Shown here: piece after piece, positions 1-10,350 of the stretch
How positions within the stretch are numbered: the stretch's first letter is position 1
Layout: the number at the start of each line of letters is the position of its first letter
Assembly: GCA_020796225.1 (NCBI GenBank)
Contig: CM036768.1
Location: 42,947,896-43,011,895 of the forward strand
Length of the DNA: 64,000 nt
Source of the DNA: Arion vulgaris
Taxonomy: Eukaryota > Mollusca > Gastropoda > Stylommatophora > Arionidae
Direction: 5' to 3'
The notes under the pieces: model-generated
Database searches by the model: none
What the model was told of the DNA's origin: nothing
What the model saw: the letters and a program-made list of their open reading frames with translations, nothing else
Position numbers and translations under genes: made by a program

Positions 1-79
1 TGTCTAAGTTCACACTGTCTTACGGTGAAACAGCGAATGGCTCATTAAATCAGTCGAGGTTCCTTAGATGACATGATCC
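1..79 (+). rRNA. Partial 18S rRNA fragment (5' region)
   Basis: The first 79 bases read as the highly conserved 5' part of small-subunit rRNA. They contain the stretch around 'gcgaatggctcattaaatc' and the following 'gaggttccttagatgac' block. The match stops abruptly after 'gatcc', where a LINE 5' UTR begins. One base next to 'gcgaatgg' differs from the usual conserved form, so this is probably a non-functional fragment. The left part lies outside the window, so it cannot be told whether this is a short chimeric piece or the edge of an rDNA unit. Confidence 0.85.
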
Positions 80-1115
80 GGGGTCAAAGGCGCAAGGAAG
101 CAACGCCAGGATTAGGAGATGGCCATCTCCCTAATCCCCTGCTCTCACCTCCAAGTGGTGACCCTGGTAACAGACGGTAGTTCCGGTCTGGCTAAGAGGG
201 CAGGTACCGTGGGAGAGCTACTCTGGGGCAAGTAGAGATGCAAAGGTAGTCATGCTTGATGGGATCCGTTCGCAACACAGACAAGCGAACTCCCAGAGTG
301 ACTATTAATGCTCGCCTCTCCCGGCCGATGGGAAAAGCTAGAACGATACATGTGGAACATCGCGGGGCAGAACTCAGAGCCCGCGCATTCTCTCTCTTGA
401 TGCACCTCTTTTGAGCCGATGAGTATGCTGGGTGATGAGTTTGGCCACACATTGGTCCACATAGGTCAAAGTCTAGCCCCCATCACAGAGATGGGGGCAC
501 GAATCAAAACCATTGAATGGATGTTGACCCGCGAGTTGCACGTAGGCCATCATGGGGCGAATTTCAAGTCGGACAGCCCAGTGGGAATTGACGGAAATGG
601 TGAGGTAGGCACCAGGGCAAAGCGAGCACGCACGCTGGCAAAGTCATAGTGGGCCCCACCGAGGGGCAGGCCGGCACGGCAAGCACTGCATTGGCGAGCA
701 TGGCAGGCAAGAGGGTGTGCGTCCCACCCACATGAGCAGAACAACTGGAAAGCCCAGCAGTGGTAAAGCCAGTGCGCGCTTCCACTTGCAGGGAACTACT
801 GCTGCCTTGTAGATTGATTGGGGACAATCAAAGGCTAGCGGAGCAAACCGTAAACAAACCTGAACGGGCGGCAAACCAAGGTGTTCATTAAAACGACCGG
901 TTTTGCTGGGCAGATGGCGCTCATAAGCCTGGGAGGGCAGGCCGTCTAAGGGTCGCTGCCCTGAAAGAACATGGCAACCCACTGCCTTGTGGGTTTCGAC
1001 TGAGGACAGCCAAAGGCTAGCGGAAAGCGTACCGCACCCAAACGCTGGCTGAAATCGAACACCCCACCCAAGGATAAGCAACTGTGCTCCAATAGGTGCT
1101 GAAGGTTGGTGCACG
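80..1115 (+). mobile_element. I-like LINE, 5' UTR fragment (copy 1)
   Basis: This stretch aligns by eye with the 5' end of the large minus-strand LINE at 37.1-42.4 kb, read on the opposite strand. Shared blocks are 'ggggtcaaagg' at the start, 'gtggtgaccctgg', 'agttccggtctggc', 'ggggacaatcaaag.ctagcgga', 'aaaccgtaaacaaa' and 'gtctaagggtc'. The last recognisable block is the 'aaacg.tgg.t.aaatcg.aca' segment near 1,040. No endonuclease or RT follows, so only the 5' UTR is present. It joins the 18S fragment directly at its 5' end. Confidence 0.75.
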
Positions 1116-1189
1116 TACATTACGTTTTGATGTTTGGCTGTTTATATATCACAATAGAATGATAAAAACTGCTTTAGAACAAACTAAAG

Positions 1190-1480
1190 AAGAAGAAGAA
1201 AAGAGGTGTGCATACCACAAGATCTGAAAAAAAGAATACAAATCTAACAATCAAAGTTCTTCCAACATATAATGCCAAGAGAAGGTTTAGAACATTTGGT
1301 GACAACAGGTAAAATACAAGTGGAGGAAAGATAGTGGAAGACAGAGAGAGATAGGTTGGAAAATCTAACATCATGGCTCGACAAAAGATCAACGACAGAA
1401 CTGATAAACTGCACCAGGGAGAGTTGTGAAGAACATGATCGCATACACCGGCAGCAGACATGTCTCTTGATTGATTGACA
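1190..1480 (+). mobile_element. RTE-like LINE 3' tail fragment
   Basis: Broken translation gives the pattern 'GLEHLVTTGKIQ' followed by 'LTSWLDKRSTTELI', a recurrent C-terminal tail of animal non-LTR reverse transcriptases. A related tail is on the minus strand at 23.93-24.19 kb. A short GAA-rich stretch precedes it at about 1,186-1,203. It is a dead 3' fragment within the intron upstream of the HMG20 penultimate exon. Confidence 0.6.
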
Positions 1481-1541
1481 CACATACACACAGCTTGTCA
1501 GTGTTGAGATGTGATCAGATATATCTAAATCTATTTGACAG

Positions 1542-1651
1542 ATTGGAACTAGATGCAGCCCAGCAGAGACAGACTAACCAGGCGCTATCAGTTCACCTAG
1601 ATGCTCTACGAGCCTGTCTTACTACATCCTTTAGTTCTGTGCCATTGCCAG
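1542..1651 (+). CDS. HMG20A: HMG20A/B-type protein, penultimate coding exon
   Basis: A 110-bp exon lies between an acceptor ('ctatttgacag' before 1,542) and a donor (AG|GTAATG at 1,652). It encodes a coiled-coil-like segment beginning LELDAAQQRQ and ending SSFxSVPLPG-like ('TTSFSSVPLPG'). This matches the C-terminal region of HMG20A (iBRAF) and HMG20B (BRAF35), HMG-box chromatin proteins linked to the LSD1-CoREST complex. It ends in phase 1 (one base, G), which joins the next exon's GT to give Gly and continues the conserved 'PLPGTGE.PT' motif. The preceding codon is split, with A at 1,542 as its third base. The HMG box must lie left of the window. Which of the two vertebrate paralogues it is closer to cannot be settled here, so the symbol is provisional. 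Confidence 0.85.
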
Positions 1652-1785
1652 GTAATGTCGTCTTCTGCGTACACCTACATTGCCAGGTAATATAGTCTGT
1701 GTACACACAGTTTGCCAGGTAATATATGTGTACACATAGCTTGCCAGGTAATATCATGTGTACACACAGCTTGCCAGGTAGACCA
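1646..1785 (+). repeat. 32-bp minisatellite, left part; units carry the HMG20 5' splice site
   Basis: About four units follow directly after the exon. Each begins with 'ttgccaggtaat', which is the last coding bases of the exon (TTGCCAG) plus the intron start (GTAAT). The array is cut at 1,785 by an RTE fragment and resumes at about 2,690. Confidence 0.9.
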
Positions 1786-2692
1786 AGTAAAAATGAAATA
1801 ATTAAAGCCATAAAACACTTAAAGGATAGAAAAGCAGCTGGGCCAGACAACATTCCAGCAGAGGCCATCAAGACAGATAAAAATATCTCAACAGAGTTAC
1901 TATACAAATTACTAGGTAAGATATTGTAGAGAGAAGAGATACCAGTAGAGTGGAAAGGTCACTTGGTCAAACTATCAAAAAAGGAGACATGCATGAATGT
2001 ACAAACTATAGAGGGATAATGCTATTATCAGTATAATTTGATGACCCCACACCCAACCTTCTTAGTCGCCTCTTACTCCATCCGTAGCAGGTAACGGTGG
2101 TTCTATTCTTTGCACCCCAATTTGGGCCCCAGGAATCACTCGGGTGAGATAAGAATACGAAAAGCAAGGGGAAATATTATTGCATTGAGTAAAATATGGA
2201 AGTCAAAGGAGATCAAAACAAACATGAAACTGAGAATCTTTCAACCAAATGTGAAGTCAGTGCTGTTCTATGGCTCGAAAATATGGAAGACAACAAAGGA
2301 AACTATCGGAAAACTGCAGACCTTCGTAAATGGATGTTTACGTAGGATAGAAGGATTGAGATGGTATGATAAGATTACAAACGAGGAACTCAGGGAGAGA
2401 ACAAAGCAGATACCAGTGGAGAGAGAGCTCAGGAAGAGATGCTGGCGATGGATAGGACATACATTGAGAAGACCAACCGGAAGCATTGCAAGACAGGCAC
2501 TGTTTTGGAACCCGCAGGGAAAGAGGAGTAGGGAAGGTCTAGACAGACCTGGAGAAGAGAGCTGGAGGCTGATATTAAAAGGATAGGTAAAACATGGAAA
2601 GAATTGGAAGGGATGGCAAGAGAGAGGAAGAGCTGGAAGAAGTTTGTTGAAGACCTGTGCTCCGTTGGGAGTTGAAAGGTGAAGAAGAAGAC
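1786..2692 (+). mobile_element. RTE-like LINE fragment inserted in the minisatellite
   Basis: Two parts of an RTE-like polymerase are present. At 1,786-2,035 the frame reads 'AIKHLKDRKAAGPDNIPAE' and then, after a shift, 'TNYRGIMLL', the N-terminal RT motifs. At 2,140-2,690 there is a tail with 'SVLFYGSKIW', 'RCWRWIGHTLRRP' and 'ARQALFWNPQGKR'. The catalytic palm between them is missing, and a SINE-like segment sits in its place. The 3' end runs into 'tgaagaagaagacacat' and then straight back into the 32-bp array. Stops and frameshifts show it is dead. Confidence 0.8.
2040..2150 (-). mobile_element. SINE-like segment (copy a)
   Basis: This ~110-bp block shares 'cttagtcgcct', 'ggtggttctattctttgcacccc' (in part) and 'ccactcgggtgag'-like blocks with 34,435-34,560, and more weakly with 20,500-20,610. 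It occupies the gap where the RT palm of the surrounding RTE fragment should be. Strand follows the GAA-rich 3' tails of the two other copies. The exact SINE family is not recognised. Confidence 0.5.
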
Positions 2693-3390
2693 ACATATCT
2701 TGCCAGGTAATATAGTCCGTGTACGCATAGCTTGCCAGGTAATATAGTCCATGTACACACAGTTTGCCAGGTAATATCATCTGTGTACACACATCTTGCC
2801 AGGTAATATAGTCTGTGTACACATAACTTGACAGGTAATATAGTCCATGTACACACATCTTGCCAGGTAATATAGTCTGTGTATGCATAACTTGACAGGT
2901 AATATAGTCCATGTACACACATCTTGCCAGGTAATATCATCTGTGTACACATATCTTGCCAGGTAATATAGTCTATGTACACATAGCTTGCCAGGTAATA
3001 TCATCTGTGTACACATAGCTTGCCGGGTAATATAGTCTGTGTACACACAGCTTGCCAGGTAATATCTGTGTACACATAGCTTGCCAGGTAATATAGTCTG
3101 TATACACGCATAGCTTGCCAGATAATATAGTCTGTGTACACACAGCTTGTCAGGTTATATAGTCTGTATACACACAGCTTGCCAGGTAATATAGTCTGAA
3201 TACACACAGCTTGCCAGGTAATATAGTCTGTATACACACATAGCTTGCCAGATAATATAGTCTGTGTACACACAGCTTGTCAGGTTATATAGTCTGTATA
3301 CACACAGCTTGCCATGTAATATCTGTGTACACATAGCTTGCCAGGTAATATAGTCTGTGTACACACACAGCATGCCAGGTAATATAACAC
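2690..3390 (+). repeat. 32-bp minisatellite, right part (about 22 units)
   Basis: Units start 'ttgccaggtaatatagtctg' and end in 'gtacacacagc'. Nearly every unit keeps CCAG|GTAAT, a good 5' splice-site sequence copied from the exon ending at 1,651. A few units read 'ttgacagg' or 'ttgtcagg'. Because the unit length varies around 32, long open frames occur on the minus strand; these are not genes. Confidence 0.92.
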
Positions 3391-3419
3391 ATAAATGTGT
3401 GTGTCATGTTCTAGTGATG

Positions 3420-3520
3420 TCTGCATGAAACTGTGTATAGTTACAAATATTTGATAAATATGTTTATTACAAATATTTGATTAATTAGGTTTATTACAAA
3501 TATTAAATGTACATTTTACA
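3420..3520. repeat. Short 27-bp AT-rich tandem repeat
   Basis: Three imperfect units contain 'ttacaaatatttgat', between the donor-derived array and the acceptor-derived array in the HMG20 last intron. Confidence 0.6.
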
Positions 3521-3599
3521 TTGGACAACATTCTCTCTCTCTCCCTTATCTCTCATATCATATATCCATTGCTGCTCTTCTACATCATCTAGTTGTTTG

Positions 3600-3985
3600 A
3601 TATTGTATATGTGTTCTTATCTTTGCAACTGATAACTGTCTCTTCTCTCTCTCTCTCTTTCTCTAATCAGGTACTGGAGAATTACCTACTCTGATAACTG
3701 TCTCTTCTCTCTCTCTCTCTCTCTCTCTAATCAGGTACTGGAGAATTACCTACTCTGATAACTGTCTCTTCTCTCTCTCTCTCTCTCTCTCTCTAACCAG
3801 GTACTGGAGAACTACCTACTCTAATAACTGTCCCTTGTCTGTCTCTCGCTCTCTCTCTAATCAGGTACTGGAGAATTACCTACTCTGATAACTATCTCTG
3901 TCTCTCTCTCTCTTTTCTCTTCTCTCTAACCAGGTACTGGAGAACTACCTACTCTGATAAATGTCTCTTGTCTCTCTCTGACCAG
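3600..3985 (+). repeat. ~65-bp tandem repeat; units carry the HMG20 3' splice site and exon start
   Basis: Six copies of 'tctctaatcaggtactggag' occur, near 3,663, 3,729, 3,795, 3,857, 3,929 and 3,982. The last is the real acceptor of the terminal exon. Each unit contains a long CT tract, an AG, and then about 20 bases of exon sequence (GTACTGGAGAA.TACC.ACTCTG). The upstream five are therefore complete decoy acceptors. Confidence 0.88.
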
Positions 3986-4128
3986 GTACTGGAGAACTAC
4001 CAACTCTGGACACCATAGACACATACATGGCCAAACTACATAGTTTAATCTTGGACTCACCTCAAGAAAACGAGCATCTCATTGCTACAGTTCGAGAGAT
4101 TGTCGGGACAATCAATATTGAATTATGA
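3986..4128 (+). CDS. HMG20A: HMG20A/B-type protein, terminal coding exon
   Basis: The exon follows a CT-rich acceptor ('tctctctgaccag') and ends in TGA at 4,126-4,128. Joined in phase to the 1,542-1,651 exon it encodes a Gly and then 46 residues. Motifs include 'TGELPTLDTIDTYMAKLHSL' and 'ENEHLIATVREIVG'. This is the conserved end of HMG20A/HMG20B. The two exons together give 83 residues with no break, so the gene looks functional here. Five copies of the acceptor lie immediately upstream. A ~29-bp block that includes the stop codon is duplicated just downstream (4,110-4,137 and 4,139-4,166). The reading frame itself is undisturbed by all these duplications. Confidence 0.88.
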
Positions 4129-4440
4129 GTACGTTGCAACAATCAATATTCAATTATGAGTACATTGTCAGTTGTTGACTACCACTAATGACAAAACTCG
4201 TCTACGCACAAAATTCCTGTAACTGCCATGGGCAACTGTCGTGGGTATGTGATTTTGCATGAGGAATCTCACCGACCCATTACAAGAATTACTTGACATG
4301 GTGCTTCCAATTTCATAGAAAAATATCTTTCCAAACTGGTTGTGACAAAGATCAAATTGATTTCTCATTAATAGTTCTATTGATTTTTATCAAATCTTCT
4401 CAATATGTCAACAAATGATGGGAAATAAGAATTGTAGATT
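4129..4440 (+). other. HMG20 3' flank / probable 3' UTR
   Basis: This unique AT-rich sequence after the stop codon contains the 29-bp duplication of the stop region. No clear poly(A) signal stands out before the next tandem array. Confidence 0.4.
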
Positions 4441-5325
4441 TTGATATCTAACAAGATATCAATATAAGGGAAGACTGCAGTAAAACTATATATGGCCTTT
4501 TTCATCTTTACAGACGGTCAGTTGGCAAGTGTTTTACTGTGACAACTTCTGAGTTTTCACTTTGCTCTCTTGTCGTTCAGTAAAACTATATCTAACAAGA
4601 TATAGATATAAGGGAAGACTGCAGTAAAACTATATATAAAGATATCAATATAAGGGAAGACTGCAGTAAAACTATATTTAATAAGATATTGATATAAGGG
4701 AAGACTGCAGTAAAACTATATATATATAACAAGATATCGATATAAGGGAAGACTGCAGTTAAACTATATATTTAACAAGATATCAATATAAGGGAAGACT
4801 GCAGTAAAACTATATTTAACAAGATATTGATATAAGGAAGACTGCAGTAAATATATATATATAACAAGATATCAATATAAGGGAAGACTGCAGTTAAACT
4901 ATATATTTAACAAGATATCAATATAAGGGAAGACTGCAGTAAACTATATTTAACAAAGATATCAATATAAGGGAAGACTGCAGTAAAACTATATATATAT
5001 AACAAGATATCGATATAAGGGAAGACTGCAGTTAACTATATTTTAACAAGATATCGATATAAGGAAGATGCAGTTAAACTATATATTTAACAAGATATCA
5101 ATATAAGGGAAGACTGCAGTAAAACTATATATATATAACAAGATATCGATATAAGGGAAGACTGCAGTTAAACTATATATTTAACAAGATATCGATATAA
5201 GGGAAGACTGCAGTAAAACTATATATCTAACAAGATATTGATATAAGGGAAGACTGCAGTAAAACTATATATCTAACAAGATATTGATATAAGGGAAGAC
5301 TGCAGTTAAACTATATATTTAAAGA
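4440..5325. repeat. ~44-bp minisatellite
   Basis: About 17 units of 'aacaagatatcaatataagg' plus 'gaagactgcagtaaaactat' are present, with variable TA-rich spacers. A unique interruption lies at about 4,495-4,580. No splice junction is evident in the unit apart from an 'aagactgcag' block. Confidence 0.88.
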
Positions 5326-5460
5326 CATGAAGAAGGGTTGGAGACTATTATGAAATGAGGCATCCCGGCAAAGATTAGAAGAGGAAGACCATGTAGAGAT
5401 GGATTCAGGATGTAACTGATGATTTGAGCATGATAGCTGCAGAGGTGGGTATGTGATGTC
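5320..5460 (+). mobile_element. LINE 3' tail scrap
   Basis: The translation contains 'RRGRP' and, after a one-base shift, 'RWIQDVTDDLSMIAAEVG', a common C-terminal tail of animal LINEs. It starts right at the end of the 44-bp array. Confidence 0.55.
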
Positions 5461-5739
5461 ATTACATATTCGTCATTGATGTCATTATTTCATATCCATC
5501 ATTATATATTCATTATTGATGTCATGTTGAAAGAATATTAAAATGACAATGGATGTTTATTATTTGATATTATGTCATAATATGTCTCTTCTTACGCTCA
5601 AGATTCTCTAATCAGCTCTTGAGTGTACAACGAATCGCCTGTCACTAAGAGCTAACAAAAATCATACTGAAATAATGTGTGCTGTACTGAAAAGTGCAAA
5701 CATGAAAAAGTGAGCTTCCCAAGACTTTTTACAAAATCA

Positions 5740-6085
5740 TTCTCAATAGAAACAAAGGAACAGTGGATACAACACTGAGATCAATAGAAACAAAGGAACA
5801 GTGGATACAACACTGAGATCAGTAGAAACAAAGGAACAGTGGATACAACCCTGAGATCAATAGAATCAAAGGAACAGTGGATACAACACTGAGATCAATA
5901 GAAACAAAGGAACAGTGGATACAACACTGAGATCAGTAGAAACAAAGGAACAGTGGATACAACACTGAGATCAATAGAAACAAAGGAACAGTGGATACAA
6001 CACTGAGATCAGTAGAAACAAAGGAACAGTGGATACAACACTGAGAACAATAGAATTAAAGGAACAGTGGATACAACACTAAGAG
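5740..6085. repeat. 38-bp minisatellite (about 9 units)
   Basis: The unit contains 'aaaggaacagtggatacaac' and 'actgagatca.tagaaac'. Units are nearly identical. Confidence 0.9.
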
Positions 6086-6309
6086 AGAAATTTACAGGTC
6101 TTAGATTTGGGAGAAGTTGCTTAAAACAACATTACTGTAAGACTAATCTTGGAGGTTTGAAAATAAATGTTTCAGAAGAATGCAGCAAATCTTCTGTCCA
6201 AATACGATAGCAAATATATGAGGGGCTTTTCACACTTTATTTACTATACTTTATTGAAGAATATTATTTCAATAATAACGATGTGTTGGGCATATATGCC
6301 AGTAGGGAC

Positions 6310-6885
6310 ATTGACTAGGATAGCTCTTCGATGGGCATCAGATGGGGAAAGAAGCTCTGGATGTTCAACGGAAACATGAAGAACGATGGAAAGATAATTT
6401 AGAATGTTAGCCTGACAAGGGGAGACAATAGCAAAGCGGCAAAACGGCAACACTAGAAATCATTTGTGGAAGACTTATGTCGCATACAGGACATGAAGAG
6501 GATATCGATCAAATCTTGGAGGAACATATTGAGAAGCAACTTTTGACCCTAAATTTCATCGATTTCAATAAGGTTTTTGATAGTCTTCACAGAATCTCCT
6601 TGTGAAGAAATATTCTGAAATGCTATGGAATACCAGCTAAAATAAAAAACATTATCAAAAGCTTATATGATGGTTCACAGTGTGCAGTCTGCACTGATGA
6701 TGCCCAAAGCAACTGGTTTATGGTTGAAACCAATAACGAAAGGGTTTGTATTTTATCTCTCTCGTTAAGTAACCATTGACTGGGTGATGAAAAATGTTGC
6801 AGGGCAAAATTGGCATTGAATGGGTAGAAAATAGTCAACTAGATTTTGCTGATGATATTGCCTTGTTAAGGTTTGACTAAAAATA
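6310..6885 (+). mobile_element. Rearranged RTE-like LINE scraps (tail then RT)
   Basis: First comes a tail-like segment ('IALRWASDGERSSG' then 'FVEDLCRIQD', 6,310-6,500). It is followed by RT pieces 'FIDFNKVFDS', 'YGIPAKIKNIIKSLYDG' and 'DFADDIALL' (6,540-6,880). In an intact element the tail follows the RT, so these are two joined fragments. The FADD catalytic motif is still readable near 6,845, but frames are broken throughout. Confidence 0.7.
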
Positions 6886-8330
6886 ATTTTCTTTATTAAT
6901 TAAGTTAGAGAAATCATTTTATAATGGGCATGTTAAGTTAAGGATGTAGATCTATTTTAATGTTTAAAAAAAAAACGTTGCATGGTTGCCATGAAAACAG
7001 CGGCCATCTTAAAAAATACATGTTATTAGAACCCTATAATTTAAAAAACACAAATACATTGAGAAAAAAAGGGGTGATTCATAAACTGTAAGCATATTTA
7101 CAGCTACAGGTCCATTTATTTTCTGTAAAATCTCAAGAAGTATATTTTTTTTTTAAACTTATGCTTTAAAAGAACCCCAAAATGTGTCATCATTTCACAT
7201 TGAATATTTATTTTAAAAACACTTATTCATAAAAATGTAATTTGAAATGGACCTGTAGCTACAAAATGATATGGGGGATATTCACCTCAAATTTTGTGTA
7301 TCTAGCTTTAGTATTAGTTCATGTATCTAGCTTTAGTATTAGTTCATGTATCTAGTTTTAGTATTAGTTCATGTATCTAGCTTTAGTATTAGTTCATGTA
7401 TCTAGCTTAGTATTAGTTCATGTATCTAGGCTTTAGTATTAGTTCATTTTCTAGCTTTAGTATCAGTTAAAACTCATGGATTTCTGACACACAAAAAATT
7501 GGAAAAAATGATTTTGAGAAAACTCAATTTTAAACTTAGAATTTGAAAGAAAAAGGTATAGAATTGAGCGTTTCTTATTAATGTTGTAATGCTAATACGC
7601 AAACAAAACAACTTAATTTTTTTGTAGATTGTTGTATTTTATAGAACTAAACACTTTGAAAAATCAATGTTTTTGACTAAACTAATATTTTCTAGGTAAG
7701 CAAACCCCCTTAGAGGGATTCTGGTCGGGAAACTTTTTCGTTGCTTTCGTATTAATGAAGAATTTGTATAACAATTTTGAGATATTATGACTTAAAGAGT
7801 GGGAAAAGTTTGTTTTCAAAAATATGTCAACCTTGCCATGAAACAATAAAAAATGGACCCAAAAACAAAAATTTTTAAAACCCTAAGGCTCTGAATCTAA
7901 TAAATATAAATGAATTCTGTTTTCACTCTAAGGTGAGCAATTTTAATATCTAAAATATTACACATGCTATTTAGGATATATTAAATATTGCATTTTTTTA
8001 ATTTTGGTAAAAACCCCCAAAACATTTTCAATTTTGAGGGGAATTTTTCCAAAATTTATAAAAATGTTATCTAAATCTCACTATTTAGGTACAAATTTTT
8101 TACAGAAATGTTAAAAAAGAAATTATGATACGAATTGTCAAAGCAACATCAGCATTTTAAAATTCTAAATAAAATATGGAACTGCAAGTTATATAGTATT
8201 TAAACTAAATTATGAATTTTCAATTCAAATGTTTTATCAATCCTAACATATGCCAGCTAAAAGTTGGGAAAATGATAAAGAAAAGAATATATTTTTATGA
8301 ATATATTATTTGAGCATAAAATAGGATGAA
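6886..8330. other. AT-rich non-coding stretch
   Basis: No gene was recognised. It holds a 25-bp repeat (separate entry) and a perfect 16-base inverted repeat ('agctacaggtccattt' near 7,110 and its complement near 7,246), about 140 bases apart. Confidence 0.5.
7300..7470. repeat. 25-bp minisatellite (about 6 units)
   Basis: Units read 'gtatctagctttagtattag' followed by 'ttcat'. Confidence 0.85.
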
Positions 8331-8550
8331 TTCAGGAGAAGAGATGAAATCAGAGAAAAGTCTGGTCAACCACTGGTAACAACTGTTATAAGAAAGAGAA
8401 GATGGAGATATGTTGGGTATACTCTAAGAAGAAATGATGAAAGAATACCAAAACAGGCATTACAGTGGGAGACAAAGGTTCAAGTAAGAAAGGACATCCT
8501 AAAAACTCAAACAAACTTTCTTGAGAGGCAAAAATATTTGACTAAAAATG
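8330..8550 (+). mobile_element. RTE-like LINE 3' tail
   Basis: A readable frame gives 'IRKRRWRYVGYTLRRND' and 'IPKQALQWE', matching the tail type seen at 2.4-2.6 kb. It stops about 25 bp before the 31-bp array. Confidence 0.65.
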
Positions 8551-8574
8551 ATGATTAAACTCCCTTGTCAAGAG

Positions 8575-9137
8575 ACAGAGATTATTAGAACTCTAATATG
8601 CGGGGGAGAGATTATTAGAACTCTAATTGTGCATGAGGCAGAGATTATTAGAACTCTAATTGTGCTTGGGGCAGAGATTTTGAACTCTAATTGTGCTTGG
8701 GCAGGTTATTAGAACTCTAATTGTGCTTGGGGCAGAGATTATTAGAACTCTAATTGTGCTTGGGACAGAGATGAGTAGAACTCTAATTGTGCTTGGGACA
8801 GAGATGAGTAGAACTCTAATTGTGCTTGGGACAGAGATTATTAGAACTCTAATTGTGCTTGGGGCAGAGACGATTAGAACTCTAATTGTGCTTGGGGCAG
8901 AGATTATTAGAACTCTAATTGTGCTTGGGACAGAGATGATTAGAACTCTAATTGTGCTTGGGGCAGAGATTATTAGAACTCTTAATTGTGCTTGGGGCAG
9001 AGATTATTAGAACTCTAATTGTGCTTGGGGCAGAGATTATTAGAACTCTAATTGTGCATGAGGCAGAGATTATTAGAACTCTAATAGTGCTGTTGCAGAG
9101 ATTATTAGAACTCTAATTGTGCTTGGGGCAGAGATGA
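8575..9137. repeat. 31-bp minisatellite starting at the protease stop codon
   Basis: About 18 units contain 'attattagaactctaattgt' and 'gcttggggcagag'. Read on the minus strand the unit includes 'gttctaat.atctctgcc'. That equals the last codons, stop codon and first 3' bases of the neighbouring protease gene (TTC TAA TCATCTCTGCC). The array is the immediate 3' flank of that gene. Confidence 0.9.
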
Positions 9138-10067
9138 TTAGAACAATCCATATGTACTTTGATTCAATCCTGTAATAAAATTGCTACCACTGTGATGATG
9201 GTAGTCAATCCACCATTTTCCCAAGTATAAAAACTGGAGCTCCACTAGAACCTGGACATGTTGGTGTTGTGTATGCATACTGTGTCCAGTCTGGGTCATC
9301 TGTAAGGATGTTCCGTTCCTTAAACTCACCGATGCTGACATTTTTACAGCAGCCATGGGGGTGTGACACAATAACTGTCAGTTTGTTAGCAGTTTCTTCA
9401 GCATTAAACCATTCAACATAAAATTTCTCTCGAACTTTCTTCACAAGATTTTCATATCCTTCCACTAAGTGGTGTAGCTTTTGTACAAGAGACATGTCGT
9501 GAGTGTAGCCAAACATCCAACATCGGTCCTCGTTCAAGCAAATCTCCACTCGTTTGAGACCGCTAATTTTCTTTACTTCTTCAATATCATCATCTTCATC
9601 ATCAAAAAAAAAATAACAGCTGGTATTTTCAGCCTCGATGTCATCATGGACAACATGGGCTGCTGTCAGAATGAATATTTTTCCGAAGCATGTCTTTGGG
9701 GTACCAGAACTCAAGCATTCTTGACATTGACATTTATTCTGGTCTTCTTCTGTATACTTGAAAGCAGCACTAACATGTCCACTACCACTGATAGCACAAC
9801 CTTGATTCATGGTCTCTTGTCGATTCGGAGGAGGATAAGGAGGGGCTGGTCTTTTGCTGCTGATCTTGCAGACTTTCAAACAGACTGTCAAGGATGATAG
9901 ATATTGTATGAGGTCTACGATGAGATCATTACGATACTTTTCTGGAAGATGTTGCTTGCCAAACTCAAGTACAGGTATAAAATCTATGTGACCTGGGTGT
10001 TTTTAGCATTTTTCTTGCGGTGTTGCAGATTACCATCTCCCTCCAAGCTGACCTCCACTTCGTACAT
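9138..10067 (-). pseudogene. Trypsin-like (PA clan) serine protease, mollusc-type; two frameshifts
   Basis: The protein starts 'MYEVEVSLEGDGNLQ' just inside an acceptor-like 'ccatttag' (10,070-10,071). It shifts frame near 9,990-10,003, then continues 'GHIDFIPVLEFGKQHLPEKY'. The protease core is well kept: 'ILTAAHVVHD' has the catalytic His, 'HDMSLV' the candidate Asp and 'CPGSSGAPVF' the nucleophile Ser. A second shift near 9,210-9,222 separates it from the end, 'WWIDYHHHSGSN' to 'STYGLF' and stop. The combination of 'HIDFIPVLEFGK', 'VSHPHGC' and 'PGSSGAPV' resembles a large family of intracellular-looking trypsin-like proteins in molluscs whose substrates are unknown to me. There is no obvious signal peptide. 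The triad is intact, so the two shifts could be assembly errors rather than true decay. An upstream exon is possible. Confidence 0.8.
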
Positions 10068-10104
10068 GTCTAAATGGAAGATTGGACATTAATATGTAGT
10101 TAGT

Positions 10105-10350
10105 GATCAATATTAATATCCACACACATGGGAGTCTAATATCCACACACATGTGGGTAAAACATCCACACAATACGGGTACAGTATACACACACATTGA
10201 AGTGCAACATCCACACGTGGGTACCACATTCCCCATTTGGATACAACATCCACACACATGTGCAGGTACAACATAATGGAGGTACAATATCCACTCAAAA
10301 TGTGGATAAAACGTCCATACACATGGAGGTACAATGTCCACACACTTGTG
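10105..10350. repeat. ~23-bp minisatellite (array 1)
   Basis: Imperfect units contain 'atccacacacatgtgggtac'. It lies just upstream of the protease exon. The same unit family recurs at 12,860-13,040. Confidence 0.8.
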
